Shown: positions 26,934 through 37,220, counted from the stretch's first letter. The stretch: 64,000 nucleotides of DNA from Sediminicola arcticus (GCF_040566695.1 NZ_JBEXAE010000002.1:124001-188000), one strand, 5' to 3'. Made by a program: numbers and translations. Notes: generated by a model not told the origin, from the letters alone.

Positions 26934-27785
26934 ATGGAATCTATCATCAATTATTTCGAAACCATCCCCTCTTCGCACAGGAGTATCATCCTAGTATCTG
27001 GGATTACTTTTTTTTGGTTACTGGAATATGCCGTGCCCTTATTTCGGTTCAATTATAAGAAGGTTAAGCACGGGAGCATCAATATATTTTTTACGTTTAC
27101 CACCATCATTGTCAACTTTGTCTTAGCCTTTGTATTATTGAAGACTAGTGATTGGACCGTGGCTCATAATTTTGGGATCCTCAATTGGGTTGGTGGCATG
27201 CCCTTATGGGGTAAAATAATTCTGGGAGTGGTATTATTGGATTTTATAGGGGCTTGGTTTGCCCATTGGATTCAGCACAAGATAAAAGTACTTTGGGGTT
27301 TTCACCTGATTCATCATACGGACCAAGAGGTAGATACCACCACGGCCAATAGGCATCATCCGGGGGAGAGCGTTATTCGTTTTCTATTTACCTGTTTTGG
27401 GGTGATCATAGTAGGGGCGCCCATAGGTATTATCATGTTGTACCAGTCCCTATCCGTAGTGTTTTCGCAATTCAACCATGCCAACATTACCTTGCCAAAG
27501 AAGGTGGACGATCTATTGAGTTATGTGATTGTTTCTCCCGATATGCACAAGGTGCACCATCACTATGTACTGCCGTATACGGATTCTAATTATGGGAACA
27601 TTTTTTCTATCTGGGATCGACTTTTAGGGACGTTTACGAAATTACCCAATGAGGCTATTGTTTATGGTGTAAACACGCATCCCAATGCTGCGGACAATGC
27701 CAACATTGGTATTCTTTTAGGGGTTCCTTTTAAGAAAAAGAAAAAAATGGGAATTGAAACTACTTCCGTTAAGCTAGAGCAATAA
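26934..27785 (+). CDS. Sterol desaturase/fatty acid hydroxylase family membrane protein
   Basis: The product is 283 aa with four or five membrane helices. The three histidine boxes of the di-iron family are present: HWIQH, HLIHHTD and HKVHHHY, and the Asn-His NRHHPGES lies between. Members oxidise lipid acyl chains, carotenoids or sterols. The substrate here is unknown. It ends 5 bp from the convergent NamZ gene. Confidence 0.85.
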   Translation: MESIINYFETIPSSHRSIILVSGITFFWLLEYAVPLFRFNYKKVKHGSINIFFTFTTIIVNFVLAFVLLKTSDWTVAHNFGILNWVGGMPLWGKIILGVVLLDFIGAWFAHWIQHKIKVLWGFHLIHHTDQEVDTTTANRHHPGESVIRFLFTCFGVIIVGAPIGIIMLYQSLSVVFSQFNHANITLPKKVDDLLSYVIVSPDMHKVHHHYVLPYTDSNYGNIFSIWDRLLGTFTKLPNEAIVYGVNTHPNAADNANIGILLGVPFKKKKKMGIETTSVKLEQ

Positions 27786-27790
27786 ACGCT

Positions 27791-29029
27791 CTAATTATAT
27801 AACAGATATTTTATCCTAATTTTTCTAAAGGTATCCAAGTCGGCCTGCCATGTTTTTTTGATGTCCTGTTCGGTGAGCCCTGCCTCAATTTGTTGTTGCA
27901 ACTTCTCCGTTCCCGAGTGTTTGGTAAAGGAATCGGTCAAGAAAAATGTATTCTTATCGGTGGTATTTTTATACGCATCTATCAACCAAGCCAAGGAAAC
28001 CCTTTGTAGTTTTGGCGTGTTGGATAAGTCCTTGCCATAGCAAGTCTTCCCTTCCTCCTTAGGAGATTTGGATCCAAAGTTTGGCTTAGGCACATAGTTG
28101 AAAGTATAGGCCGAAGGTTTTAAAAAGGAAGCTCCATATCTTTGAAACTGGGATTCTGTGCCCCGCCCTGCATTGACGTTGGTTCCTTCAAAAAGCCCAA
28201 GACTAGGATAGAGGTTAATGCTCTTGTCATTAGGTAGATTAGGGGAAGGCCTTATAGGAAGGTGGTATTCGGTGTTGTGGGTATAGTTTTTTAAAGGGAT
28301 CACGATGATGTCGGCCTTCAGTTTGCTATCTAACCATGCTTCGCCATTAAGCATTTGTGCGTATTCCCCAATGGTCATTCCATAGACTAACGGTATTGTG
28401 GTCATGCCCAAAAAGCTGGTTTGCTTGGCCTCCATAGTAGGGCCGTCCACATAACTAGCATTCGGATTTGGACGGTCCAAAATAATCAAAGGAATATTAT
28501 TCTTGGCACAGGCCTCCATTACCAATTGTAAGGTGGCTATATAGGTATAGAATCGCACCCCCACATCCTGGATATCAAAAAGCACCACATCTAAACCTTG
28601 TAGTTGCTCATCTGAGGGCTTTTTGTTTTTTCCGTAAAGGGATATTAAGGGCAAGCCCGTCTTGGTATCCAAACCGTCTTTCACTGCTTCCCCTGCATCT
28701 GCTTCTCCGCGGAATCCGTGTTCGGGCGCAAAGACCTTTTTAACATCTATCTGAAGGGATAAAAGAGAGTCTACCAAATGGATATGTCCTTCTTTTTTGA
28801 AGATAACACTAGTCTGGTTGCCCACTACGGCCACCTTTTTATTCTTGAGCAAGGGCAGGTATTCCTGAGTACGGTTAGCAGCCATGATCAAGGAATCTGT
28901 CAGGGGGGTGTGCTGCTCAACTAAAATGGGATCCTCTGTATTTTTGTGGGATGTCATTTTGTTTCCACAAGAAGAAAGTATCAAAACCCACAATAAAAAT
29001 GTACTTTTGAAAATGGATAAAAACCCCAT
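27791..29029 (-). CDS. namZ: Exo-beta-N-acetylmuramidase NamZ-like (DUF1343) lipoprotein
   Basis: The product is 412 aa with a signal peptide ending in the lipobox LSSC. Family segments are FAPEHGFRG, LDVVLFDIQDVGVRFYTY, DRPNPNASYVDGP and GRGTESQFQ. NamZ releases terminal MurNAc from peptidoglycan fragments, so this is probably involved in cell-wall recycling in the envelope. Its start codon is only 3 bp from the divergent permease start codon. Confidence 0.85.
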   Translation of the reverse strand: MGFLSIFKSTFLLWVLILSSCGNKMTSHKNTEDPILVEQHTPLTDSLIMAANRTQEYLPLLKNKKVAVVGNQTSVIFKKEGHIHLVDSLLSLQIDVKKVFAPEHGFRGEADAGEAVKDGLDTKTGLPLISLYGKNKKPSDEQLQGLDVVLFDIQDVGVRFYTYIATLQLVMEACAKNNIPLIILDRPNPNASYVDGPTMEAKQTSFLGMTTIPLVYGMTIGEYAQMLNGEAWLDSKLKADIIVIPLKNYTHNTEYHLPIRPSPNLPNDKSINLYPSLGLFEGTNVNAGRGTESQFQRYGASFLKPSAYTFNYVPKPNFGSKSPKEEGKTCYGKDLSNTPKLQRVSLAWLIDAYKNTTDKNTFFLTDSFTKHSGTEKLQQQIEAGLTEQDIKKTWQADLDTFRKIRIKYLLYN

Positions 29030-29032
29030 AGA

Positions 29033-30274
29033 TTGAATTTAGAATTTTTTATTGCCAAGCGACTCATCAAGGGCAAAGAGCATAAAAGTAGTATTTCCGC
29101 ACCAATTATAAAAATAGCAATTGTTGCTATTGCATTGGGGGTTATTATGATGCTGATTGCCATAGGAACAGGCGTAGGCCTCAAATATAAGATTCGTGAA
29201 AAAGTCGCCGCCTTCAATGGGCATATCCAAATATACAACTATGATAATAACACTTCCGATGTATCAGTAGTCCCCGTATCCTTAGAACAGGAATTTTATC
29301 CTGAATTTAAAGATATAGACGGCATTCACCATATACAGGCGGTGGCTAGTAAGGGTGGGATTATCAGAACAGAGGATACCTTTGAGGGAATCATTGCCAA
29401 AGGGGTAGGCAAGGATTACGATTGGGAGGTGTTCAAGGATTATTTGGTAACGGGTACCTTGCCTAAGTATACGGGGGAGTTAAATGATGAGGTGCTCATA
29501 TCGCAAATTCTCGCCAGTAGATTACAGCTTAAGACCGGAGATTTCTTTTTCACTTTCTTCCTGAAGGATGATGACCCTTCCCAGATTCCCAACCAACGAA
29601 AGTTTAAAATAGTCGGAATCTATGACAGTGGTTTTGAGGAGTTCGATAGCAATTATATTTTTGTAGACCTGCGACACATCCAACGGATGAACAAATGGGA
29701 GAGTAACCAAGCAGGGAATTTTGAAGTATTTCTAAACAGTTTTGATGATATAGACCAAAAGACCAAAGAAATTTATGGAAAAACGGTCTCTAATTTAGAT
29801 ACTCAGAACATAAAGGACAAATACTATAAAATCTTTGAGTGGATAGGGCTGTTCGATTTTAATATCGCCCTTATTATAGGAATCATGGTAATTGTAGGCG
29901 GCATCAATATGATCACCGCTCTGTTGGTACTCATCTTGGAACGCACCCAAATGATTGGCATCCTAAAAGCGTTAGGATCTAACAATTGGAGCATTAGAAA
30001 AGTGTTTCTGTACAATGCTACCTATTTAATCGCTGTGGGCCTTTTCTGGGGTAATGTATTAGGCTTGGGATTGTTGTTAGCACAGGAGAAATATCGCGTG
30101 TTTAAATTTCCGAATCCTCAAGAATATTATATTGATTATATCCCCGTGCATATAGATGTGGTCACCGTGATCATTCTCAATGTAGGGGTTCTATTTCTTT
30201 GCCTTTTAATGCTCTTGATTCCTTCTTATATCATCACTAAAATATCCCCTGTAAAGGCTATTAAGTTCGAATAG
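29033..30274 (+). CDS. ABC transporter permease of the LolC/LolE (FtsX) family
   Basis: The product is 413 aa. It has an N-terminal cytoplasmic stretch, a first helix (KIAIVAIALGVIMMLIAIGTG), a 220-aa extracytoplasmic domain, then three helices with GGINMITALLVLILERTQMIG and GILKALG, the FtsX core signature. The best start is TTG at 29033, because the conserved NLEFFIAKRL begins there and no ATG fits upstream. The start lies 3 bp from the divergent NamZ start. The cognate ATPase is not adjacent. Confidence 0.85.
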   Translation: MNLEFFIAKRLIKGKEHKSSISAPIIKIAIVAIALGVIMMLIAIGTGVGLKYKIREKVAAFNGHIQIYNYDNNTSDVSVVPVSLEQEFYPEFKDIDGIHHIQAVASKGGIIRTEDTFEGIIAKGVGKDYDWEVFKDYLVTGTLPKYTGELNDEVLISQILASRLQLKTGDFFFTFFLKDDDPSQIPNQRKFKIVGIYDSGFEEFDSNYIFVDLRHIQRMNKWESNQAGNFEVFLNSFDDIDQKTKEIYGKTVSNLDTQNIKDKYYKIFEWIGLFDFNIALIIGIMVIVGGINMITALLVLILERTQMIGILKALGSNNWSIRKVFLYNATYLIAVGLFWGNVLGLGLLLAQEKYRVFKFPNPQEYYIDYIPVHIDVVTVIILNVGVLFLCLLMLLIPSYIITKISPVKAIKFE

Positions 30275-30433
30275 GAAAGGCATCCAATATGCATTGTATA
30301 GCAAAATATATACTCCAAAAATTCATATTTTTTTAAAGAACGAAGGATCGTTTTCCTCATCAATGGACTAACCTTGTTTGCCTTTACTAAGGTGAGAAGT
30401 TGGTGAAAATCATCACAAAAAGCAGTAAAATTG

Positions 30434-30441
30434 TATCTTTG
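30434..30441 (+). promoter_or_regulatory. -7 promoter element of the cysteine synthase gene
   Basis: TATCTTTG matches TAnnTTTG and ends 8 bp before the ATG at 30450. The leader is therefore very short. Confidence 0.55.
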
Positions 30442-30449
30442 TTGCAATT

Positions 30450-31430
30450 ATGGAATACGCAGAAAATATATTGGGAACCATCGGGAACACCCCTCTGGTA
30501 AAATTGAATAGATTAACGGCAGAACTACCTTGCTTGGTGCTAGCTAAATATGAGACCTTTAACCCGGGTAATTCTGTAAAGGACCGTATGGCCATCCAGA
30601 TGGTTGCAGATGCGGAAGAGGCTGGAATACTAAAGCCAGGAGGTACCATCATAGAAGGTACTTCGGGAAATACCGGTATGGGCTTGGCTCTGGCAGCGGT
30701 GATAAAAGGTTATAAAATGATCTGTGTGATCAGTGACAAACAGTCTAAGGAAAAGGTAGACATCCTTAAGGCCATGGGCAGCGAAGTGCATGTTTGTCCT
30801 ACCGATGTTGCTCCTGAGGATCCAAGAAGTTATTATTCCACCGCCAAAAGATTGGCTACAGAGATCCCCAATTCATGGTACGTAAACCAATATGACAATC
30901 CTTCCAATTGCAAGGCGCACTTTATGAGTACGGGTCCAGAAATTTGGGAACAGACAGATGGAAAAGTTACACATTTTGTAGTGGGTGTGGGTACCGGGGG
31001 GACCATTTCTGGGGTTGGTTCTTATTTGAAAATGAAGAACCCCAAAGTGAAGGTTTGGGGAATAGATACCTATGGCTCCGTATTCAAAAAATACCATGAG
31101 ACAGGGATTTTTGACGAGAAAGAAATATATCCGTACAGCACCGAAGGCATTGGAGAGGATATTTTACCATTGAATGTTAATTTTGGGGTCATAGACGGGT
31201 TTACCAAAGTAACCGATAAGGACGCAGCAGTATATACCGCCAGATTAGCAAAAGAAGAAGCCATGTTCCTAGGAAATTCAGCAGGTGCCGCCGTAAAAGG
31301 TCTTCTCCAATTAAAGGAGCATTTCACCAAGGACGACGTGGTTGTAGTTTTGTTTCATGATCACGGTAGCCGATATGTGGGTAAAATGTTCAATGAGGAT
31401 TGGATGAGAGAAAAAGGTTTTATAGATTAG
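30450..31430 (+). CDS. Cysteine synthase family PLP enzyme
   Basis: The product is 326 aa. The PLP lysine is K44 in NPGNSVKDR, the substrate-binding loop is EGTSGNTGMG near residue 70, and the glycine-rich phosphate site is VGVGTGGTISG. The enzyme belongs to the O-acetylserine sulfhydrylase/cystathionine beta-synthase group; CysK, CysM and CBS-type activities cannot be separated by eye. A C-terminal CBS regulatory domain is absent. The M20 peptidase gene follows at 27 bp on the same strand. Confidence 0.85.
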   Translation: MEYAENILGTIGNTPLVKLNRLTAELPCLVLAKYETFNPGNSVKDRMAIQMVADAEEAGILKPGGTIIEGTSGNTGMGLALAAVIKGYKMICVISDKQSKEKVDILKAMGSEVHVCPTDVAPEDPRSYYSTAKRLATEIPNSWYVNQYDNPSNCKAHFMSTGPEIWEQTDGKVTHFVVGVGTGGTISGVGSYLKMKNPKVKVWGIDTYGSVFKKYHETGIFDEKEIYPYSTEGIGEDILPLNVNFGVIDGFTKVTDKDAAVYTARLAKEEAMFLGNSAGAAVKGLLQLKEHFTKDDVVVVLFHDHGSRYVGKMFNEDWMREKGFID

Positions 31431-31457
31431 TAGGGTATAAACCTTAATACCCTTCCC

Positions 31458-32756
31458 ATGAAATTAAAATACGCTTTGAGCTTTCTGCTATGTTTCATAT
31501 GCAGCTCGGTTATCTTTGGTCAAAAACTTTCCAAAACGGAGAAGAAAATTATAAAAAGTATAGAAACCAACAATACAGAAGCCATAGGTTTTCTGGAGAA
31601 GGTGGTGAACATTAATAGCGGTACCCTAAATGCAAAGGGAGTACAAGAAGTAGGCATGGTTTTTAAAGATGCCTTTGATCAGATTAATTTTAAGACCAAT
31701 TGGATAGAAATGCCCCAAGAAATGAATAGGGGAGGGCACTTATTTGCAGAGACTTCAGGTAGCAAAGGAAAAAAATTGCTCCTTATTGGGCATTTGGATA
31801 CGGTTTTTGAAGAGGACAGTCCGTTCCAGACCTTTGAAATGGTTAATGATAGTATTGCTCATGCCCCGGGAGGTAATGATATGAAGGGAGGGGATGTTAT
31901 TCTTTTGTATGCCCTTAAGGCCTTGCATGACAATGGCCTTCTTAATAATTCCCAAATCATTGTAGCCTTTACCGGAGACGAAGAAAGTACAGGTAAGCCT
32001 TTGGATGTAAGCAGAAAGGATTTGATAGAAGCTGCAAAGCGGAGCGACATCGCCTTAAATTTTGAAACCTCCACAGGCTTTAATTATGCTACTGTAGCTA
32101 GAAGAGGATCTTCTGGATGGAAGGTAGAAGTTACAGGAAAAAGAGCACATTCCTCAGGAATCTTTAGTGAGAATACTGGGGCTGGTGCCATTTTTGAAAT
32201 GTCACGGATCCTCAATGAATTTTATAACGAAGTAAAAGGGGAGGAGTTTTTAACCTTTAATCCGGGTACCTTATTGGGAGGCACCTTTGTTACCTATGAT
32301 GATATGACTAGCAAGGGCACGACCTTTGGGAAAACCAACGTGGTAGCTCAATCGGCCATTGTTAACGGAGGTCTCCGTTTTATATCTGAAGAACAGAAAG
32401 AAAATGCCCGAGAAAAAATGAGGACTATTGTCGCCAATAATCTGCCACAGACTTCGGCAATTGTCAGTTTTGAGGATAGCTATCCCGCCATGGGTCCAAC
32501 CCCCGGCAACCAACGTTTGTTAGAAGAGCTGAGTCAGGTGAGTGTAGATCTGGGGTATGGGAAAGTATTGGGTTATGACCCCGGAAAAAGGGGGGCGGCA
32601 GATATCTCCTTTGTGGCCGAATATGTAGATTGTTTGGATGGCCTAGGAGCTATGGGAAGTGGGGCACATACGCCACAGGAGAGCATAAACCTTAATACTA
32701 TTCAAGAGCTTACTAAGCGAACTGCCATATTAATTTATAGACTTATCAATCAATAA
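31458..32756 (+). CDS. Exported M20-family metallopeptidase
   Basis: The product is 432 aa with a signal peptide ending IFGQK. Zinc ligands are visible in GHLDTVFEED, GGNDMKGGDV and GDEESTG (general base Glu), and a dimerisation lid lies in the middle (AHSSGIFSENTG). The nearest type is glutamate carboxypeptidase/succinyl-diaminopimelate desuccinylase. It probably acts in the periplasm on small peptides or N-acyl amino acids. The next gene starts 3 bp after its stop. Confidence 0.85.
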   Translation: MKLKYALSFLLCFICSSVIFGQKLSKTEKKIIKSIETNNTEAIGFLEKVVNINSGTLNAKGVQEVGMVFKDAFDQINFKTNWIEMPQEMNRGGHLFAETSGSKGKKLLLIGHLDTVFEEDSPFQTFEMVNDSIAHAPGGNDMKGGDVILLYALKALHDNGLLNNSQIIVAFTGDEESTGKPLDVSRKDLIEAAKRSDIALNFETSTGFNYATVARRGSSGWKVEVTGKRAHSSGIFSENTGAGAIFEMSRILNEFYNEVKGEEFLTFNPGTLLGGTFVTYDDMTSKGTTFGKTNVVAQSAIVNGGLRFISEEQKENAREKMRTIVANNLPQTSAIVSFEDSYPAMGPTPGNQRLLEELSQVSVDLGYGKVLGYDPGKRGAADISFVAEYVDCLDGLGAMGSGAHTPQESINLNTIQELTKRTAILIYRLINQ

Positions 32757-32759
32757 GCG

Positions 32760-33539
32760 ATGGAAAAATTAACTTCTGCTAATTGTGTGGTACATATAGA
32801 TGCTGGGGAATTGGTGAGTTTCAAAATGGGCAGCTATGAGATTATACACCAAAAAGGTAATCCAGGGTGGCGCAATTCGGATACGGAAATGTTCCCTATA
32901 ATTGGTCCGACAAACGAGGCCGGTTTTATGATAGAAACACAAAAGGGTACAGCGGTGCAAGATCAACACGGGCTTTTAAGAGAACTAGCCTATGAAGTGG
33001 TGGATGCATCAGAGTCAAAGGTTGTCTATCTTAAAACATATAGGGCGGGCACAGAGATAAAAAACTCAAAATTTCCAGCAAAATCGAGCGCAGCATTTTT
33101 AACCTGGCCCTATGATTTCAGCTTTGAAAAGACCTATGAACTCAAAGGAACTAATTTGGAAATTACCTTCACTATAGCAGGGGAGGAAGGCATGCCCTTT
33201 ATGTTGGGCTACCACCCGGCTTTTTATTTGCACAGTGACAAACCCATTATAGATACGGGATTAAAAAAGATAAGCCTTGAGGATGTGTTGGCAGTTGGGA
33301 GTAGAGCCTTAGAGGTAAAGGACTGTTCTTCCATTACGTTGAATGATAAAAAGGGGTTCACCATAAAAACCAGAGGGTTCGGAAGTTTTATGTTATGGAC
33401 AGAGGTCCCCAATATGGTCTGCATAGAGCCTATTACCTTTTATCCTTATGCGGTTATCCAACAACGTTTAGATACGGGGTTTCAGTTTTTGAGTAAGGAA
33501 CCCAAAGTGTGTTCCGTAACCATTATTCCAGAGGATTAA
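32760..33539 (+). CDS. Aldose 1-epimerase/galactose mutarotase-like protein
   Basis: The product is 259 aa. It shows the beta-sandwich pattern of aldose epimerases: FPIIGPTN at the active-site start, DQHGLLREL with its His, and GYHPAFYL with the catalytic His. The gene follows the M20 peptidase after only 3 bp, so they are likely co-transcribed, perhaps in handling cell-wall or sugar derivatives. Substrate unknown. Confidence 0.8.
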   Translation: MEKLTSANCVVHIDAGELVSFKMGSYEIIHQKGNPGWRNSDTEMFPIIGPTNEAGFMIETQKGTAVQDQHGLLRELAYEVVDASESKVVYLKTYRAGTEIKNSKFPAKSSAAFLTWPYDFSFEKTYELKGTNLEITFTIAGEEGMPFMLGYHPAFYLHSDKPIIDTGLKKISLEDVLAVGSRALEVKDCSSITLNDKKGFTIKTRGFGSFMLWTEVPNMVCIEPITFYPYAVIQQRLDTGFQFLSKEPKVCSVTIIPED

Positions 33540-33544
33540 ATTTT

Positions 33545-33882
33545 ATGAAAATTGTTCGTTCCCAAAAAATTACTCGGGCAGGAGTTAGTCATAATGAGGA
33601 TAACAAGAAAAGAGTACTTTTGAACAAAGGGGCTATTTCATAACTGATGAATTTCAGTTCAGCAGTTTTTCTATCTGTACAATTTGTGAAAACCTAGACC
33701 CATAGTACCATGTAAGAGGTTTTTATAACCTAAAGGGCTGGGTAGAATGTGTGGTGAACCAAGAAAGGATCATTTTGGAAGAAGGGTATTTCCTCTTCAT
33801 ATCAATAGGCGAAATACATTTCCAATCTAATCCTTTTGAAGAAAATGTAGGATGGGTATATTACGGAATTGCCACAAATTGA
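33545..33882 (+). pseudogene. Cupin-domain protein, decayed
   Basis: ATG at 33545 starts MKIVRSQKITRAG. The frame then meets a TAA near 33642, a TAG, two more TAA codons, and a frameshift near 33740. Beyond it the second half reads GWVECVVNQERIILEEGYF, FLFISIGEIHF and NPFEENVGWVYYGIATN, a typical cupin end with a GEIHF-type metal His. The gene is clearly non-functional. It lies just after the epimerase gene. Confidence 0.75.
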
Positions 33883-33948
33883 ATTTTAAAATATGCTATT
33901 CTAGCAAATGTCACTTTAGGCCCATCCTAAAAATGTTAATTTTGATCC

Positions 33949-35679
33949 ATGCGTAAATTTTTCCCTTTTTTGGATTGGTTGCCAAAATACCAAAAGAAAT
34001 TCTTTTCCAGTGACCTATTAGCGGGACTAACTGTTGGTGTAATCCTAATTCCTCAAGGAATGGCTTACGCTATGATTGCCGGCCTACCACCCGTTTATGG
34101 ATTATATGCCTCTTTGTTTCCCATTCTAGTGTATGCCTTTTTAGGCACTTCTCGGCAGGTGGCTGTGGGCCCTGTGGCTATGGACTCTCTCTTGGTCGCG
34201 GCCGGATTGGGAGCTTTTGCTATAGCCACTATGGAAGAATACATTATAATGGCCGTATTTTTGGCTTTTATGGTAGGTGCAATTCAACTTACCTTGGGCT
34301 TTCTAAGGATGGGATTTCTCGTAAATTTCATGTCTAAACCCGTCATCAGCGGGTTTACATCGGCAGCTGCCCTGACCATTATCTTTAGTCAGTTAAAGCA
34401 TTTATTGGGGGCTAATATTCCCAATAGTAACCAATTTCATCAAATGATTCTCAATGCATTTAACAACTTGGGTAGTACCAATATTTTTGATTTGGGTATT
34501 GGGGTAATTGGGATCTTAATTATTGTGCTTCTAAAACGATGGAACCAAAAGTTTCCCTCTGTCCTCTTAGTAGTGTTATTAGGAGGCTTCGCTGTTTACT
34601 TTTTAGGTCTGGAAAACTATGGTGTTAATGTGGTAGGGGTGGTACCCGAAGGTCTCCCATCTTTTCAACTCCCAGCTTTTGATTTGGATAAGGCCAAGGA
34701 AATTATTCCAATCGCCTTAGCTTTGGCCTTCGTGGGCTATTTAGAAACCATTTCTATTGGGAAGGCTTTAGAAGAAAAGAACAATCAGGAAACCATAGAT
34801 GCCAACCAGGAATTAATTGCCTTAGGGACTTCTAACTTGGTTGGGTCTTTCTTTCAATCGTATCCTGTAACCTCAAGTTTTTCCCGATCTGCCATTAATG
34901 CGGAATCTGGGGCTAAAACAACAGTTGCTTCCTTATTTAGTGTCTTATTGGTGGTGATCACCCTGCTTTTTTTAACTCCTTTATTTTACTTTTTGCCTAA
35001 TGCAGCCTTGGCATCCATTATTATGGTATCGGTCTTTGGACTTATAGATATCCCCTATCCTAAAAGTCTGTGGCAACATAGAAAGGATGAGTTTGGGGTG
35101 TTGGCCATTACCTTTTTGGTCACCTTGTTTGTGGGGATTAAAGAAGGAATATTAGTGGGAGTTTTAGTATCTTTATTAGTGATGGTTTATAGGACCTCTA
35201 TGCCCCATTTTGCGGTATTAGGAAATATTAGGGGAACCGATTACTATAAGAATGTAGAGCGGTTTGGGGATGAGGTTGAAATAAGGGATGACATCTTGAT
35301 TATCCGCTTTGACGCCCAACTGTATTTTGGGAATACCAATTATTTTAAGACCCAGCTTTTTAAACAGATAGATGCAAAAGGAGACGATCTGAAATTGGTG
35401 ATTTTGAATGCAGAGGCAATTAATTATATAGATTCCACAGCGGCCAAGATGCTGGTGCATGTTATAACCGAAATCCATGCCCGAAATATTGAATTTTACA
35501 TTGCCGGTGCCATTGGGCCTACCAGGGATATTATTTTTACCACGGGCATCATAGATGTATTGCATAAGGAGTGCCTTTTTGTAAAAATCAACGAAGCCGT
35601 GGAGTATTTTAATAATCCGGGCAATGTTTCCCTTTTGGGCAAAAATGTGGCCCATCAGAATAGAGTATTCGGTAACTAA
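33949..35679 (+). CDS. SulP family anion transporter with STAS domain
   Basis: The product is 576 aa. Residues 15-430 contain about 12-14 membrane helices with LTVGVILIPQGMAYA and the GLYASLFPILVY segment of SulP. Residues 440-560 form a STAS domain (DDILIIRFDAQLYFGN, VILNAEAINYIDSTAAKML). The substrate is probably sulfate or bicarbonate. The neighbouring MBL-rhodanese and DUF2892 genes point to sulfur metabolism. Confidence 0.9.
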   Translation: MRKFFPFLDWLPKYQKKFFSSDLLAGLTVGVILIPQGMAYAMIAGLPPVYGLYASLFPILVYAFLGTSRQVAVGPVAMDSLLVAAGLGAFAIATMEEYIIMAVFLAFMVGAIQLTLGFLRMGFLVNFMSKPVISGFTSAAALTIIFSQLKHLLGANIPNSNQFHQMILNAFNNLGSTNIFDLGIGVIGILIIVLLKRWNQKFPSVLLVVLLGGFAVYFLGLENYGVNVVGVVPEGLPSFQLPAFDLDKAKEIIPIALALAFVGYLETISIGKALEEKNNQETIDANQELIALGTSNLVGSFFQSYPVTSSFSRSAINAESGAKTTVASLFSVLLVVITLLFLTPLFYFLPNAALASIIMVSVFGLIDIPYPKSLWQHRKDEFGVLAITFLVTLFVGIKEGILVGVLVSLLVMVYRTSMPHFAVLGNIRGTDYYKNVERFGDEVEIRDDILIIRFDAQLYFGNTNYFKTQLFKQIDAKGDDLKLVILNAEAINYIDSTAAKMLVHVITEIHARNIEFYIAGAIGPTRDIIFTTGIIDVLHKECLFVKINEAVEYFNNPGNVSLLGKNVAHQNRVFGN

Positions 35680-35791
35680 TGTTACTGTATGGGTGCATAG
35701 TAATCGCTAAATTTGTAGAAGAATAAAGCAATTAGGTAAAAAAACTTATACCAAAGGTGTGGGAATTAGATATAACTAAAGAGATTTAATT

Positions 35792-37201
35792 ATGAAAATA
35801 GAACAGATTTATACAGGTTGTTTGGCCCAAGGAGCCTACTACATAGAGAGCAAGGGTGAGGTTGCCATTATAGATCCATTGCGAGAGGTAGAACCCTATA
35901 TTAAAAGAGCTAAGGCTGATAAGGCCAAAATAAAGTATATTTTGGAAACCCATTTTCATGCAGATTTTGTGAGTGGTCACGTAACCTTATCAAAAGAAAC
36001 AGGAGCACCCATTATTTATGGTCCTAATGCAAATCCATCTTTTGATGCCATTATAGCCAAAGATGGTCAGGAATTTAAATTGGGTGAAATTACTATTAAG
36101 GCATTGCACACCCCTGGGCATACTATGGAAAGCACCACTTATTTATTAAGGGATGAAAACGGCAAGGATCACGCTATATTCTCAGGGGACACTTTATTTT
36201 TAGGGGATGTGGGAAGACCGGACCTTGCGCAAAAAGCGGCAAATATGACTCAAGAGGATCTTGCCGGTCTTTTGTTTGATAGTTTGCGAAATAAAATTAT
36301 GCCTCTGGCAAATGACGTTATCGTATATCCTGCACACGGAGCAGGTTCTGCCTGCGGTAAGAATATGATGAAGGAGACCGTAGATACACTAGGAAATCAA
36401 AAGAACATGAACTATGCCCTAAGGCCTGATATGACCAAGGCAGAGTTTGTAAAGGAGGTTACGGACGGACTTTTACCACCGCCTAAATACTTTCCATTGA
36501 ATGTGAAGATGAATAAGGAAGGATATGAGGATATTTCGGAAGTCATAGAAAGGGGAACCATAGCACTTTCTCCTGATGATTTTGAAGAGGCTGCCAATGA
36601 AACCGAAGCTATTATTTTAGATGTAAGACATCAGGATGAATTTGTAAAGGGACATATTCCACAATCTATTTTTATTGGTATTGATGGAGGTTTTGCCCCA
36701 TGGGTAGGTGCGCTAATCGCAGATGTAAAACAACCCATACTTTTAATCACTCCTGAAGGAAGGGAGGAGGAAACAGTGACAAGACTCTCACGAGTTGGTT
36801 TTGACGGCACCACGGGTTATTTAAAGGGTAGTTTTGAAGCTTGGAAAAAAGCAGGAAAGGACTATGATACTATAACCTCTATCCAAGCCGAAGAATTTAA
36901 AAAGTCTGAAGCAAAAACACAACCCCGCGTATTTGATGTGCGCAAAGAGAGTGAATACCAATCGGAGCATGTTTTAGATGCCGAAAATACGCCACTGGAT
37001 TTCTTAAACAATCATATGGTCGAGTTTCCAAAAGAGGAAACATTTTACGTGCATTGTGCAGGAGGTTATCGCTCCGTAATTGCAGCTTCAATTTTAAAAA
37101 GTAGGGGTATACATAACCTCATTAATATTGATGGTGGTTTTGGAGCACTTAAAGAGGTTGGGGTTCCCGTATCCAACTTTGTGTGTCCTACAACCCTTTA
37201 A
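35792..37201 (+). CDS. MBL-fold hydrolase with two rhodanese domains
   Basis: The product is 469 aa. Residues 1-235 form a glyoxalase II/persulfide-dioxygenase-like domain with HFHADFVSGH and HTPGHT and SGDTLFLGDVGRPDL. Two rhodanese domains follow: the first (near 260-350) has LLITPEGR at the active-site loop and lacks the Cys, so it should be inactive; the second (near 365-465) has VHCAGGYRS with the catalytic Cys. The family handles glutathione or low-molecular persulfides. It is one gene downstream of SulP. Confidence 0.88.
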   Translation: MKIEQIYTGCLAQGAYYIESKGEVAIIDPLREVEPYIKRAKADKAKIKYILETHFHADFVSGHVTLSKETGAPIIYGPNANPSFDAIIAKDGQEFKLGEITIKALHTPGHTMESTTYLLRDENGKDHAIFSGDTLFLGDVGRPDLAQKAANMTQEDLAGLLFDSLRNKIMPLANDVIVYPAHGAGSACGKNMMKETVDTLGNQKNMNYALRPDMTKAEFVKEVTDGLLPPPKYFPLNVKMNKEGYEDISEVIERGTIALSPDDFEEAANETEAIILDVRHQDEFVKGHIPQSIFIGIDGGFAPWVGALIADVKQPILLITPEGREEETVTRLSRVGFDGTTGYLKGSFEAWKKAGKDYDTITSIQAEEFKKSEAKTQPRVFDVRKESEYQSEHVLDAENTPLDFLNNHMVEFPKEETFYVHCAGGYRSVIAASILKSRGIHNLINIDGGFGALKEVGVPVSNFVCPTTL

Positions 37202-37220
37202 TTTTATAATATCTCAATAT

